The translations under genes and the position numbers were made by a program. A stretch of DNA of 39,866 nucleotides from an uncultured Anaerovibrio sp. (GTDB lineage Bacteria; Bacillota; Negativicutes; Selenomonadales; Selenomonadaceae), in the NCBI GenBank assembly GCA_902786545.1, contig CADACU010000015.1:1-39866 (forward strand), in the 5' to 3' direction. This document shows, piece after piece, positions 33,223-39,866 of this stretch (position 1 is the stretch's first letter; each line of letters begins with the position of its first letter). Below the pieces are notes generated by a model. The model was not told where the DNA came from, ran no database searches, and was given only the letters and a program-made list of their open reading frames with translations.

Positions 33223-34611
33223 ATGAGAAAAGAACACGATTTTTTAGGCGAGTTGGAAGTTCCGGATGATGTTTATTATGGTGTACAGACTTTGCGGGCT
33301 ATGGAGAATTTCAAGATTACCGGCCAGAAGGTTGACTCTGACTTTGTGCAGGCTATGGCCAAGGTAAAGAAAGCATCTGCATTGGCCAATATGTCCACTG
33401 GCCGTATGCCGGAGGAAGTGGGCAAGCTGTTGGTCGCTGCTGCTGATGAAATTATTGCCGGAAAAATGCTGGATCAGTTCCCGGTGGACCCTATTCAGGG
33501 CGGTGCCGGCACTTCCTTTAACATGAATATGAATGAGGTGCTTTGCAACCGGGCTTTGGAAATGAGCGGCAAGGAAAAGGGCAGATATGATATTATTTCC
33601 CCGAACAATCATGGCAACATGGCTCAGTCCACCAATGACACTTTCCCAACTGCCATTAAGGTTTGTCTCAGCTTCAAGGGCAAAAAGCTGATTGCTGCCC
33701 TGGATCGTTTGGCAACTGAGTTGGAAAAGAAGGCTGAAGAATACGCGGATATTATCAAGATGGGCCGTACCCATTTGCAGGATGCTGTGCCAATCACTTT
33801 GGGCCAGGAAATGGGCTCTTATGCATCATCGATCCGTCGTGGTATTCACCGTATTGAGCATGCTATCGATGAGATTCATGTAATGAATATGGGGGGTACG
33901 GCAGTAGGTACCGGTTTGAATGCAGAGCCTGAATATATTAAAAATGTTGCCAAGACTCTCAGTGAAGTTACTGGTGAAACTTATCGCACAGCAGATAATA
34001 TGATTGATGCCACCAACAATACGGATGGTTTTGCGGATGTTTCTTCGGCTATGAAGAATACCGCACTGGTGCTTATCAAAATGGCCAATGACTTCCGTAT
34101 GATGGCTTCCGGCCCTCGTTGTGGCTACTATGAGCTGAAGCTGCCAATGCGCCAGCCTGGTTCTTCCATTATGCCTGGTAAGGTAAATCCGGTTATTGCT
34201 GAGGTTTTGAACCAGACCTGCTATCAGGTTATCGGCAATGATTTGGCTGTGTCCTTCGGCGTGGAAAATGGTCAGTTTGAGTTGAATGTTATGGAGCCGG
34301 TAATGGCCTTCAATATGTTCAATTCCATGAAGTATCTTACCAATGCAGTGGATGGATTCGTGGATAAGCTGTTGCTGAATTTGCAGCCAAATACTGAACA
34401 GTGCCAGGCTTGGGTGGATAAGAGTGTTGGTATCGTAACGGCACTTTTGCCACATGTTGGGTACGAGAATTCAGCTATGCTGGCTAAAGAGGCATATAAC
34501 AGTGGTCGTCCAATCCGGGAAGTAATTCTGGAAAAGGGCTTGCTTACCCAGGAACAGCTTGATAAGATTTTGGCTCCAAAGGCAATGACTACCCCGGGTA
34601 TCGTGGGATAA
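33223..34611 (+). CDS. aspA: Aspartate ammonia-lyase (aspartase)
   Basis: The 462-residue fumarase/aspartase superfamily enzyme converts aspartate to fumarate and ammonia. It has EHDFLGELEVPDDVYYGVQT at the start, GGAGTSFNMNMNEV, MAQSTNDTFPTA, GRTHLQDAVPITLGQE and the superfamily signature GSSIMPGKVNPV, whose serine is the catalytic base. The HDFLG and YYGVQTLRA start favours aspartase over fumarase. In an anaerobe it can feed fumarate respiration to succinate. ATG 33223 follows GAGGGAGAG. The gene stands alone between a promoter/operator region and a terminator. Confidence 0.93.
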   Translation: MRKEHDFLGELEVPDDVYYGVQTLRAMENFKITGQKVDSDFVQAMAKVKKASALANMSTGRMPEEVGKLLVAAADEIIAGKMLDQFPVDPIQGGAGTSFNMNMNEVLCNRALEMSGKEKGRYDIISPNNHGNMAQSTNDTFPTAIKVCLSFKGKKLIAALDRLATELEKKAEEYADIIKMGRTHLQDAVPITLGQEMGSYASSIRRGIHRIEHAIDEIHVMNMGGTAVGTGLNAEPEYIKNVAKTLSEVTGETYRTADNMIDATNNTDGFADVSSAMKNTALVLIKMANDFRMMASGPRCGYYELKLPMRQPGSSIMPGKVNPVIAEVLNQTCYQVIGNDLAVSFGVENGQFELNVMEPVMAFNMFNSMKYLTNAVDGFVDKLLLNLQPNTEQCQAWVDKSVGIVTALLPHVGYENSAMLAKEAYNSGRPIREVILEKGLLTQEQLDKILAPKAMTTPGIVG

Positions 34612-34626
34612 AGTTCAATAAATATT

Positions 34627-34662
34627 AAAGGCTGAGGGATGCTGTTCCCCCAGCCTTTTTTA
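34627..34662 (+). terminator. Intrinsic terminator after aspA
   Basis: AAAGGCTG (34627-34634) pairs with CAGCCTTT (34651-34658), extended inward by GGG/CCC, and T6 spans the end of the stem. Confidence 0.85.
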
Positions 34663-34701
34663 TTCAGTAAAAGGGACATTATAGAAGGATTAAACTTTTA
34701 T

Positions 34702-34730
34702 TTGACAATTATTTGCCTGTTTTATTTAAA
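34702..34730 (+). promoter_or_regulatory. Predicted promoter of the CheY/CheX pair
   Basis: A perfect TTGACA (34702-34707) lies 17 bases before a weak -10 (TTTAAA, 34725-34730). This leaves a leader of about 115 bases before the TTG start, in which I see no further clear element. Confidence 0.4.
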
Positions 34731-34852
34731 AATATTTAAAAAATTGCAGATTTCAGCAGGAAAAATGGACATAATAGAGAAATCTTAAAAATGACTAAAA
34801 ACTATAGCATGTAAAATGACACTTTATGTTACAGGAAAGGGAGGTGGCATAA

Positions 34853-35239
34853 TTGGCTGATAAGTTGAAAATCCTTATTACAGATGATTCCAAGCTGCTC
34901 AGAAAAAAGTTGCGGGCAGTGTTGGAGGAGCTGGGATGTGAAGTTATTGAAGCAGAAAATGGCAAGGAAGCTATTATGAAGGATCTTCAGGAACAGCCTG
35001 ATGGTGTTATCCTTGATATTGTTATGCCGGAGGTAGGCGGTATTGAGGCCCTGCAGGTTATAAAGGAAGTTAATCCTGATATTCCGGTAATAATGCTTTC
35101 TTCCGCTGGAACTTCTCAAAAATTAAAGGAAACCTTGGATTTGGGTGCTTTAGACTTTATCCAGAAGCCGTATACCCCAGAACAGATAAAACAGGCTGTT
35201 GAAAGAATACGGAGAAAGGTTGAGGAGAATGGGAAATAG
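34853..35239 (+). CDS. CheY-like single-domain response regulator
   Basis: The 128-residue protein is a receiver domain alone. The acidic pair D11-D12 (ILITDDSKLLR), the phosphoacceptor D55 in GVILDIVMPEVGG, the switch residues in IMLSSAG, and K105 in FIQKPYTPEQ are all present, so it should be phosphorylated. The start is TTG 34853, 8 bases after GGGAGG. It overlaps the following CheX-like gene by 11 bases. With no output domain it likely acts by binding a partner (flagellar motor, type IV pilus or another signalling protein). No histidine kinase is near, so the input is unknown. Confidence 0.92.
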   Translation: MADKLKILITDDSKLLRKKLRAVLEELGCEVIEAENGKEAIMKDLQEQPDGVILDIVMPEVGGIEALQVIKEVNPDIPVIMLSSAGTSQKLKETLDLGALDFIQKPYTPEQIKQAVERIRRKVEENGK

Positions 35240-36077
35240 GTATTTCTCGCAGTATCTGCTGAATGCTGGCGTTCTGGATGCCGGTAATATCAGTGATGTT
35301 ATGCCAAAATCAGCCCATGCAGTTCCACAGCTTCATATCCTGGCTATGCAGCAGCATCTGTTATCGGAAAGCCAGGTTGAGGAATTGTCAACGGTGGATG
35401 ATGTGGTAAAGACATTGGAAGAGGCCAAAATGCTCTCCGATGCTCAGATAGAAAGCCTAAAAAACACTGTTCCGGGCCGGGATGCCCGGGTTGCCCAAAC
35501 CTTGTTGGATGAACATATAGCTGATTTAAAAACCATTGAGCGTTGTTTTAGGGAATATGACAATGATGAGCTTCATCCGATAAAGGACGCAGTCAAGAAA
35601 ATCGTCAGCAAGTATGAGGAAATGAATCCTGTTGCAGACATTTACGGTGAATATACGGAGATGTTTGTTGGAGCCTTGCAGCGGTTTATGGATACGGATG
35701 CAGTGGTTCTGACTGAGGCGACTAGCTTTGATTTTGCGGGGACCAGAATTGTTTCCCAGAGTATGGGGGGGCAGTTATCGGTGGCTGTAGCTGTGCTGGC
35801 CAAAAACCAGATGTTTTTGGAAATGGCCCGACGCTATAGTGGTGAGGATTTGACTGAGCTGGATGAGCTGGCTGAGGATAGTCTGGCCGAATTTATCAAT
35901 GTACTAAACGGATTGTATATTGTTAATTTATCCGGGCGGGACCTGGATATGGATCTTGATATGCCGCGAGGCGGTCAGGATGTGGGGCCTACGGCCAGTA
36001 ATATGATTGCCATGCGTATAGTGACGGATTTTGGTTCCTTTGTGATATACTTAGCAGAGGATGAATTTATCTACTAA
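35229..36077 (+). CDS. CheX/CheC-like phosphatase with a helical N-terminal region
   Basis: The 282-residue protein has a charged, mostly helical N-terminal part (1-130). A domain from about 138 follows with the CheC/CheX phosphatase motif D217-x3-E221-x2-N224 (DSLAEFIN). The beta-strand flanks (VLTEATSFDF, GGQLSVAVAVL and FGSFVIYLAEDE) fit the CheX fold. CheX-type enzymes dephosphorylate CheY. Overlapping the receiver gene by 11 bases, it most simply resets that regulator. The N-terminal part may sense a signal or localise the protein; I do not recognise it. ATG 35229 is preferred over an in-frame start at 35199 because it follows GAGGAGA, although the spacing is short. Confidence 0.8.
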   Translation: MGNRYFSQYLLNAGVLDAGNISDVMPKSAHAVPQLHILAMQQHLLSESQVEELSTVDDVVKTLEEAKMLSDAQIESLKNTVPGRDARVAQTLLDEHIADLKTIERCFREYDNDELHPIKDAVKKIVSKYEEMNPVADIYGEYTEMFVGALQRFMDTDAVVLTEATSFDFAGTRIVSQSMGGQLSVAVAVLAKNQMFLEMARRYSGEDLTELDELAEDSLAEFINVLNGLYIVNLSGRDLDMDLDMPRGGQDVGPTASNMIAMRIVTDFGSFVIYLAEDEFIY

Positions 36078-36106
36078 GATGTGGTTTAGAGTGTGATGTT
36101 GTGCGG

Positions 36107-36126
36107 GGACTTTTGTAAAAAAGTCC
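36107..36126 (+). terminator. Hairpin after the CheX-like gene, weak terminator
   Basis: GGACTTTT (36107-36114) and AAAAGTCC (36119-36126) form an 8-base stem with a GTAA loop. The following bases are only moderately T-rich, so termination may be partial. It stands 26 bases before the tRNA promoter. Confidence 0.4.
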
Positions 36127-36151
36127 TCCACTTTGATTTTAGAAAAAGTTG

Positions 36152-36180
36152 TTGACAAGGATTTGAAAGTCTGTTAGAAT
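36152..36180 (+). promoter_or_regulatory. Promoter of tRNA-Ser (and probably SRP RNA)
   Basis: A perfect TTGACA (36152-36157), a 17-base spacer and TAGAAT (36175-36180) lie 58 bases before the tRNA. The sequence around the -35 is nearly the same as in the rRNA promoter at 39613. Confidence 0.75.
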
Positions 36181-36238
36181 TTACTTCGTTGTGATGAGCC
36201 GACAATAATTTAATATTTTTAGTTTTATTCAAACAAGT

Positions 36239-36328
36239 GGAGAGTTGTCCGAGTGGTTGAAGGAGCACGCCTGGAAAGCGTGTGTACGGGTTACTGTACC
36301 GAGAGTTCGAATCTCTCACTCTCCGCCA
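36239..36328 (+). tRNA. tRNA-Ser, anticodon GGA (reads UCC/UCU)
   Basis: The 90-base gene folds fully: acceptor GGAGAGT (36239-36245) with ACTCTCC (36318-36324), anticodon stem CACGC/GCGTG around CTGGAAA, T stem GAGAG/CTCTC around TTCGAAT, discriminator G and an encoded CCA. The long variable arm (GTAC/GTAC with an 8-base loop) is typical of class II serine tRNAs. Confidence 0.97.
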
Positions 36329-36360
36329 TTTTTGTACCTAAAAATAAGTTCTCTTTTTAA

Positions 36361-36485
36361 GATTGGACCGCAGTGTCTTGGTCTCGCGCAAGGTGGCCTC
36401 ATGAACCTCGTCAGGTCCGGAAGGAAGCAGCGATAAGTGAATCGTTATCTGTGCCGTGAGGTAGCCTGGAGGCTGTGGCCCAATG
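36361..36485 (+). ncRNA. ffs: Signal recognition particle RNA, small bacterial type (4.5S)
   Basis: The conserved SRP domain, GTCAGGTCCGGAAGGAAGCA (36410-36429) with its GGAA tetraloop, lies in the middle. The ends pair: ATTGG...CCGCAG at 36362-36372 with CTGTGG...CCAAT at 36473-36484, and CCTCA (36398-36402) with TGAGG (36457-36461). The RNA binds Ffh and guides membrane proteins to the translocon. It follows tRNA-Ser by 32 bases without a terminator between, so the two may be one transcript. The exact ends are estimates. Confidence 0.93.
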
Positions 36486-36500
36486 TTAAAAAGAGACATG

Positions 36501-36536
36501 GGGATGTGGAAAATGTTTTTCTGCATCCCTTTTTTA
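36501..36536 (+). terminator. Intrinsic terminator after the SRP RNA
   Basis: GGGATG (36501-36506) and CATCCC (36524-36529) form the base of a stem continued by GAAAA/TTTTC, and T7 follows. Confidence 0.85.
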
Positions 36537-36546
36537 TATTATTATG

Positions 36547-36555
36547 TGGTATAAT
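36547..36555 (+). promoter_or_regulatory. Extended -10 promoter of dnaX
   Basis: TGGTATAAT (36547-36555) is a perfect extended -10 element placed right after the SRP terminator and 30 bases before the dnaX ATG. Confidence 0.5.
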
Positions 36556-36585
36556 TATCTGTGCTATGTGTTAGGAGGTGGGGAT

Positions 36586-38295
36586 ATGGCCTATGTTGCT
36601 TTATACAGAAAATGGCGCCCGGATAATTTCGAAAATCTGGTGGGGCAGGAGCATGTCAGCCAGACTTTGGCCAACGCCATAAAAAGTGGCAGGATTGGTC
36701 ATGCCTATCTATTTTCTGGCCCTAGAGGTACCGGAAAGACCAGTACTGCCAAAATATTGGCCAAGGCATTGAACTGCGAACAGGGACCTACTACTGAGCC
36801 GTGTAATCAATGTGAAGCCTGTCGCCAGATAAATAACGGCAGTTCTATGGATGTATTTGAAATAGATGCGGCGTCTAACCGTGGTATTGACGAAATTCGT
36901 GATTTGCGGGAAACGGTGAAATTTGCTCCGGTAAATGGCCGGTTTAAAGTATATATAATAGACGAGGTTCATATGCTGACTACTGAGGCCTTTAATGCAT
37001 TGCTAAAGACCTTGGAGGAGCCACCGGCCCATGTGGTGTTCATTATGGCCACTACTGAGGCCCATAAGGTGCCGGCTACTATTCAGTCCAGATGTCAACG
37101 GTATGATTTTAAACGGATTACTGTTGATGATATTTTTAAGCGTCTGAAAAAAGTCGTTGATGAAATGGGTATAACGGCTGATGATGAAGCTTTGCGGATG
37201 ATTGCCGTAAAGGCAGATGGCGGTATGCGAGATGCATTGAGTTTGCTGGACCAATGTATTGCCTTATCCGAACAAAGCTTGACTATGGAACGGGTACAAC
37301 AGCTCTTAGGCTTAGTGGGTAAAGAATGGCTGGACAAGCTGACCGCCGCTTTGCAGGCTAAAAATGCGGCAGATGTGCTGACTGTTGTCAATGAACTAAT
37401 TCAGTCCGGCAAGGATTTACAACAGGTATTGGGTGAACTGGGGATGCATTTCCGGGGCCTGATGATATTTAAGGCAGCCGGACTAATAGACGGAGTGGAA
37501 TACTACAGCCAGGAAGCAGACAGTATAAAAAAACAGGCAGCTGGTTTTACCCAGGAAGAAATTATCTGGATAATCAGGCGATTGCACGAAGCAAGCAGTG
37601 AGGTGAAGTGGTCGCCGCAGCCAAGAATTGCTGTGGAAGCGGCTTTGCTGGAAATTTGCCAATGCAGTATTTTGATGAAAAATGATCAGCTTGGTGGTAC
37701 GGTAGCTGAGCGACCGGCCGATGATGGACGGATTGCCCAGTTGGAAGCAAAATTGGCCAAGGTTATGGGGATGCTTCGCAGCGGGACTGTAACTGCCAAT
37801 AAACCTGCTGTAACAGCAAAACCGGCAGGGGGCACAGTCAAAAAAAGTGGGGGCCAGCCAGTAAAAATCAATGTAAACGCCACGGAAGACGGGATGGAGC
37901 TTTGGCAGAAAACATTGGAGGACCTGCGGATTGCTGGCAAGAATCAGGTAATGGCCTGTATTCAAAATTGCTCGTTCCTGGGAATGAATGATGCGCAGTT
38001 TGTGCTGGGGACCCCGCCAGGTGTGCTAAAGGGCCTTATTGAACGGTTATATAAGAAAACTATTGAGGAAGCCTTTTATGAAGTGAGCGGTTTAAATTTG
38101 CAGCTGGTATGTCAGGAAACAACTGTTATACCGGAAGTGAGGCCGGCTGTAGAAGATATCCAGGAGGATGTGCCGCCACCTACCGATGAAGATTTTGGTA
38201 TCGACGAATTAAATGAGGTGGAAAAGCAGCGACTGGACACGGCAATAGAAGTATTTGGTGATGGGCTGGTTCATCCGGAGGATATACAACAGTAA
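36586..38295 (+). CDS. dnaX: DNA polymerase III subunit gamma/tau
   Basis: The 569-residue clamp-loader ATPase has Walker A (FSGPRGTGKTSTA), a four-cysteine zinc module (C..PC.QC..C, about residues 65-80), the Walker B/DEAD-like VYIIDEVHML and the SRC arginine-finger motif in ATIQSRCQRYDF. The AAA+ core is followed by a collar domain (about 240-360), a charged linker with an A7 run and a tau-like C-terminal domain. It loads the beta clamp and joins the polymerase cores. ATG 36586 has AGGAGGTGG upstream; the longer frame upstream would span the promoter. The dnaX-ybaB-recR order is widespread in bacteria. Confidence 0.96.
   Translation: MAYVALYRKWRPDNFENLVGQEHVSQTLANAIKSGRIGHAYLFSGPRGTGKTSTAKILAKALNCEQGPTTEPCNQCEACRQINNGSSMDVFEIDAASNRGIDEIRDLRETVKFAPVNGRFKVYIIDEVHMLTTEAFNALLKTLEEPPAHVVFIMATTEAHKVPATIQSRCQRYDFKRITVDDIFKRLKKVVDEMGITADDEALRMIAVKADGGMRDALSLLDQCIALSEQSLTMERVQQLLGLVGKEWLDKLTAALQAKNAADVLTVVNELIQSGKDLQQVLGELGMHFRGLMIFKAAGLIDGVEYYSQEADSIKKQAAGFTQEEIIWIIRRLHEASSEVKWSPQPRIAVEAALLEICQCSILMKNDQLGGTVAERPADDGRIAQLEAKLAKVMGMLRSGTVTANKPAVTAKPAGGTVKKSGGQPVKINVNATEDGMELWQKTLEDLRIAGKNQVMACIQNCSFLGMNDAQFVLGTPPGVLKGLIERLYKKTIEEAFYEVSGLNLQLVCQETTVIPEVRPAVEDIQEDVPPPTDEDFGIDELNEVEKQRLDTAIEVFGDGLVHPEDIQQ
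37827..37864 (+). other. Possible slippage site in dnaX giving a gamma-like short product
   Basis: Within the linker, codons 419-421 contain seven A bases in a row (37840-37846), preceded 7 bases upstream by AGGGGG (37827-37832), an SD-like stimulator. Loss of one A, or a +1 shift, leads to the frame KKVGASQ and a TAA at 37862-37864. That gives a product of about 425 residues, close to the 431 of E. coli gamma. The A-run is shorter than known slippage sites in Thermus, so this is a hypothesis. Confidence 0.35.
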
Positions 38296-38302
38296 TTTGA
38301 GT

Positions 38303-38331
38303 TTGACGCATAAAGTATATTTTGATAGCAT
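38303..38331 (+). promoter_or_regulatory. Predicted promoter of ybaB-recR-bofA
   Basis: TTGACG (38303-38308), a 17-base spacer and TAGCAT (38326-38331) lie 36 bases before the ybaB ATG. The -10 is imperfect; read-through from dnaX is also likely. Confidence 0.4.
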
Positions 38332-38367
38332 TAGCGTATGACATTTATAAACTAGGAGGAAGATATA

Positions 38368-38703
38368 ATGTTTGGTGGAATGGGTGGCATGAATAATATG
38401 AACGGCATGATGAAAAAGATGCAGAAGCTGCAGAAGCAGATGCAGGATATGCAGGAAGAGCTGAAGCAGAAGACTGTTGATGTAACTGCTGGTGGTGGTG
38501 CCGTTAAGATTACCATGAATGGTGAGAAGGAAGTCAAGGGGATTGTTATTGACCCGGCAGCTGTAGACCCGGAAGATGTGGAGATGCTGCAGGATCTTTT
38601 GGCAGCAGCGTTTAACGAAGCTTCCAAAAAGGTGGACGAAATGATGGCCACTGAAATGGGTAAGCTTACTGGCGGTTTAGGCTTGCCACCAGGAATGTTT
38701 TAA
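38368..38703 (+). CDS. ybaB: YbaB/EbfC-family nucleoid-associated protein
   Basis: The 111-residue protein has a Met/Gly-rich N-terminus (MFGGMGGMNNMNGMMKKMQK), a helix LQKQMQDMQEELKQKTVDVT, the conserved GGGAVKITMNGEKEVKGIVID beta hairpin and the C-terminal LLAAAFNEASKKVDEMMATEM helix. These small dimers bind DNA and are always found between dnaX and recR; their precise role is still debated. AGGAGGA precedes ATG 38368. The gene ends 3 bases before recR, showing coupling. Confidence 0.95.
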   Translation: MFGGMGGMNNMNGMMKKMQKLQKQMQDMQEELKQKTVDVTAGGGAVKITMNGEKEVKGIVIDPAAVDPEDVEMLQDLLAAAFNEASKKVDEMMATEMGKLTGGLGLPPGMF

Positions 38704-38706
38704 GCC

Positions 38707-39303
38707 ATGGAATACATCGCACCTTTGGCAGAACTGATTGAACATTTTCGGACATTACCCGGTATTGGTAATAAAACCGCTGTAAGGCTGGCCTATCATG
38801 TGCTGGATATGGATATGGACAAGGCTAAGGGGCTGGCCGGTGCAATAATGCAAGCCAAGGAGAAAATTGGCTATTGCAAGGTATGTTTCAATCTTAGTGA
38901 TGAAAATCCATGTCGCATCTGTAAATCCCCTAATAGGGACCATTCGATAATTTGCGTAGTGGAACAGCCCCAGGATGTGGCTGCTATGGAACGGATGCGG
39001 GATTTCAAAGGAGTATACCATGTTTTGCATGGGGCATTGTCTCCTTTGGAGGGGATCGGCCCGGAAAATATTCGGGTAAAGGAACTGATAAACCGGCTGC
39101 ATGATGATACAGTCAAGGAGATAATTATGGCCACCAATCCGAATGTGGAGGGGGAGGCGACGGCCATGTACATCGCCAAGCTGGTTAAGCCCATTGGCAT
39201 AAAAGTCACAAGAATAGCCCACGGCTTACCGGTGGGCGGTGATTTGGAATATGCTGATGAAGTGACTCTTTCCCGGGCCATGGAAAATAGAATTGAATTG
39301 TGA
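38707..39303 (+). CDS. recR: Recombination mediator protein RecR
   Basis: The 198-residue protein has an HhH segment ([17 protein letters not shown]), the four-cysteine zinc motif CKVC...CRIC (residues about 58-75), and a Toprim domain starting [16 protein letters not shown] with [16 protein letters not shown] and [19 protein letters not shown]. RecR works with RecO to load RecA at gaps. It starts 3 bases after ybaB. The full family length and motifs leave little doubt. Confidence 0.97.
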   Translation: MEYIAPLAELIEHFRTLPGIGNKTAVRLAYHVLDMDMDKAKGLAGAIMQAKEKIGYCKVCFNLSDENPCRICKSPNRDHSIICVVEQPQDVAAMERMRDFKGVYHVLHGALSPLEGIGPENIRVKELINRLHDDTVKEIIMATNPNVEGEATAMYIAKLVKPIGIKVTRIAHGLPVGGDLEYADEVTLSRAMENRIEL

Positions 39304-39318
39304 GTGTATGTATAAAAG

Positions 39319-39340
39319 CAGGCTGGCATTCGTCAGCCTG
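39319..39340 (+). terminator. Hairpin between recR and the bofA-like gene
   Basis: CAGGCTG (39319-39325) and CAGCCTG (39334-39340) enclose an 8-base loop. No T run follows, so this may be an attenuating or mRNA-stabilising hairpin rather than a strong terminator. Confidence 0.35.
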
Positions 39341-39363
39341 TATGTGTATATGGAGGCATGAGT

Positions 39364-39585
39364 ATGGAAATACTTATTGGTTTTATAGTACTGGCAATAG
39401 CGATTTATATTATCGGCAAGCTGATATCTATTCCATTTAAGATATTGAAAAATATAGTTATCGGTTTAATTGTTGGTTCAGCGGCTATATGGGTGGTGGA
39501 CCTGTTTGGCATGGGGATAGAAATCAATGTGGTAAATGCTTTGATTGCCAGCGTGGTGGTATACATTATTTCATCAATTATTTAA
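39364..39585 (+). CDS. BofA-family small membrane protein
   Basis: The 73-residue protein is almost wholly hydrophobic, with two or three membrane segments (about 3-18, 28-48 and 55-72) broken by KLISIPFKILK. Size, hydropathy and position right after recR match the pro-sigmaK processing inhibitor BofA family of Firmicutes. In Bacillus it holds the SpoIVFB protease inactive during sporulation; whether this organism sporulates is unknown, and many non-sporing relatives keep the gene. ATG 39364 is 7 bases after GGAGG; ATG 39358 is too close to that site. Confidence 0.8.
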   Translation: MEILIGFIVLAIAIYIIGKLISIPFKILKNIVIGLIVGSAAIWVVDLFGMGIEINVVNALIASVVVYIISSII

Positions 39586-39612
39586 AAATATAATGAAATT
39601 TCAAAAATCTTG

Positions 39613-39641
39613 TTGACAAGGATTTTGAAAAGAGTTATATT
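39613..39641 (+). promoter_or_regulatory. rRNA operon promoter
   Basis: A perfect TTGACA (39613-39618), a 17-base spacer and TATATT (39636-39641) form a strong promoter. Its -35 region (TTGTTGACAAGGATTTTGAAA) repeats that of the tRNA-Ser promoter with one inserted T. Confidence 0.8.
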
Positions 39642-39866
39642 ATACAAGCTGACTCTTTGAGTCGGCGGTGTTCTTTGAAAACTAGATAATGTAGCAATTA
39701 AATCATATGATTTAAAGCCAGATGAATTGGTACTGTTTGTATAAACAGTAAAACATACAAAAACCAAGAAATTCCTTTATTAAAAGGTAATTCTAGAAAC
39801 TTTTAGAGCCATTCAAAGCTTCAAAGGTTTGTATATAACGAAGGGATTTTTGCCAGTATCGAGGAA
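39642..39866 (+). ncRNA. Leader of an rRNA operon; 16S gene begins beyond the window
   Basis: These 225 bases contain no reading frame. They start with a hairpin (GCTGACTC-TTT-GAGTCGGC, 39649-39667), followed by GTTCTTTGAAAACTAGATAA. That is the TTCTTTGAAAACT element that precedes 16S genes in Firmicutes and is tied to antitermination and processing. An AT-rich run with a further weak stem (AATTCC/GGTAATT area, 39770-39795) follows. No 16S start (AGAGTTTGATC) is reached by base 39866, so the assignment rests on the leader signals. Confidence 0.75.

Noticed and set aside
38296-38367. Intrinsic terminator after dnaX
   Set aside because: No stem with a T run is present in the gap; dnaX probably reads into ybaB and recR.
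39642-39866. Start of the 16S rRNA gene within the window
   Set aside because: The conserved 16S 5' sequence (AGAGTTTGATC) does not appear before base 39866; only the leader is present.

Overview
The window looks like chromosome from a diderm Firmicute of the class Negativicutes (Selenomonas / Anaerovibrio / Megamonas type). The basis is the mix of Gram-positive-style genes (BofA-family protein next to recR, a Firmicute-type small SRP RNA, a Gram-positive-style rrn leader, strong AGGAGG ribosome sites) with outer-membrane biology: an SLH-domain porin, LptD, a full heptose/LPS core pathway and a phosphoethanolamine-transferase-like enzyme. An anaerobic class III ribonucleotide reductase and aspartase fit an anaerobe. 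The species is not determined.

Layout. 1-3.1 kb: the end of hemB, then hemL (tetrapyrrole synthesis) and an SLH porin with its own promoter and terminator. 3.1-4.4 kb: a gene-poor stretch and an exported protein of unknown function. 4.45-16.8 kb: a nearly continuous plus-strand envelope operon with lptD, a divergent heptose kinase, the heptose-1-P adenylyltransferase, three GT9 heptosyltransferases, a canonical heptose-7-P kinase, hldD, gmhB, a GT4 and a WaaE/KdtX-like GT2 glycosyltransferase and a VirK/DUF535 protein. Only gmhA of the ADP-heptose pathway is not in the window. Two foreign-looking pieces interrupt this operon: a hairpin-rich non-coding remnant at about 7.05-7.16 kb, and a DUF559 PD-(D/E)XK nuclease gene preceded by palindromic repeats at 8.7-9.3 kb.

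16.8-27.0 kb: an AT-rich glycosyltransferase with the D-E-G / HP / SS motifs of bacterial sialyltransferases, followed by a nonulosonic-acid locus: pseB, pseC, aldo/keto reductase, SpsF-type cytidylyltransferase, class III aminotransferase, FemAB-like acyltransferase, pseG, pseH, pseI. The recognisable Pse enzymes should make pseudaminic acid. The four extra genes, and the absence of a standard PseF, suggest a modified or unusual nonulosonic acid put onto LPS or another surface glycan. This is the best candidate here for an undescribed pathway. 27.2-29.0 kb: a separately promoted membrane phosphoethanolamine-transferase-like enzyme.

29.1-39.9 kb: housekeeping genes. nrdD is on the minus strand and its C-terminus appears to lack the glycyl-radical motif. 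It is followed by pyk, aspA, a CheY/CheX-like phospho-signalling pair, tRNA-Ser(GGA), the SRP RNA, dnaX (with an A7 tract that could yield a gamma-like product), ybaB, recR, a bofA-like gene, and finally the promoter and leader of an rRNA operon whose 16S gene starts beyond the window. The tRNA and rRNA promoters share nearly the same -35 and flanking bases.

All assignments come from reading motifs and gene context; no database search was run. Promoters and terminators are pattern-based predictions.
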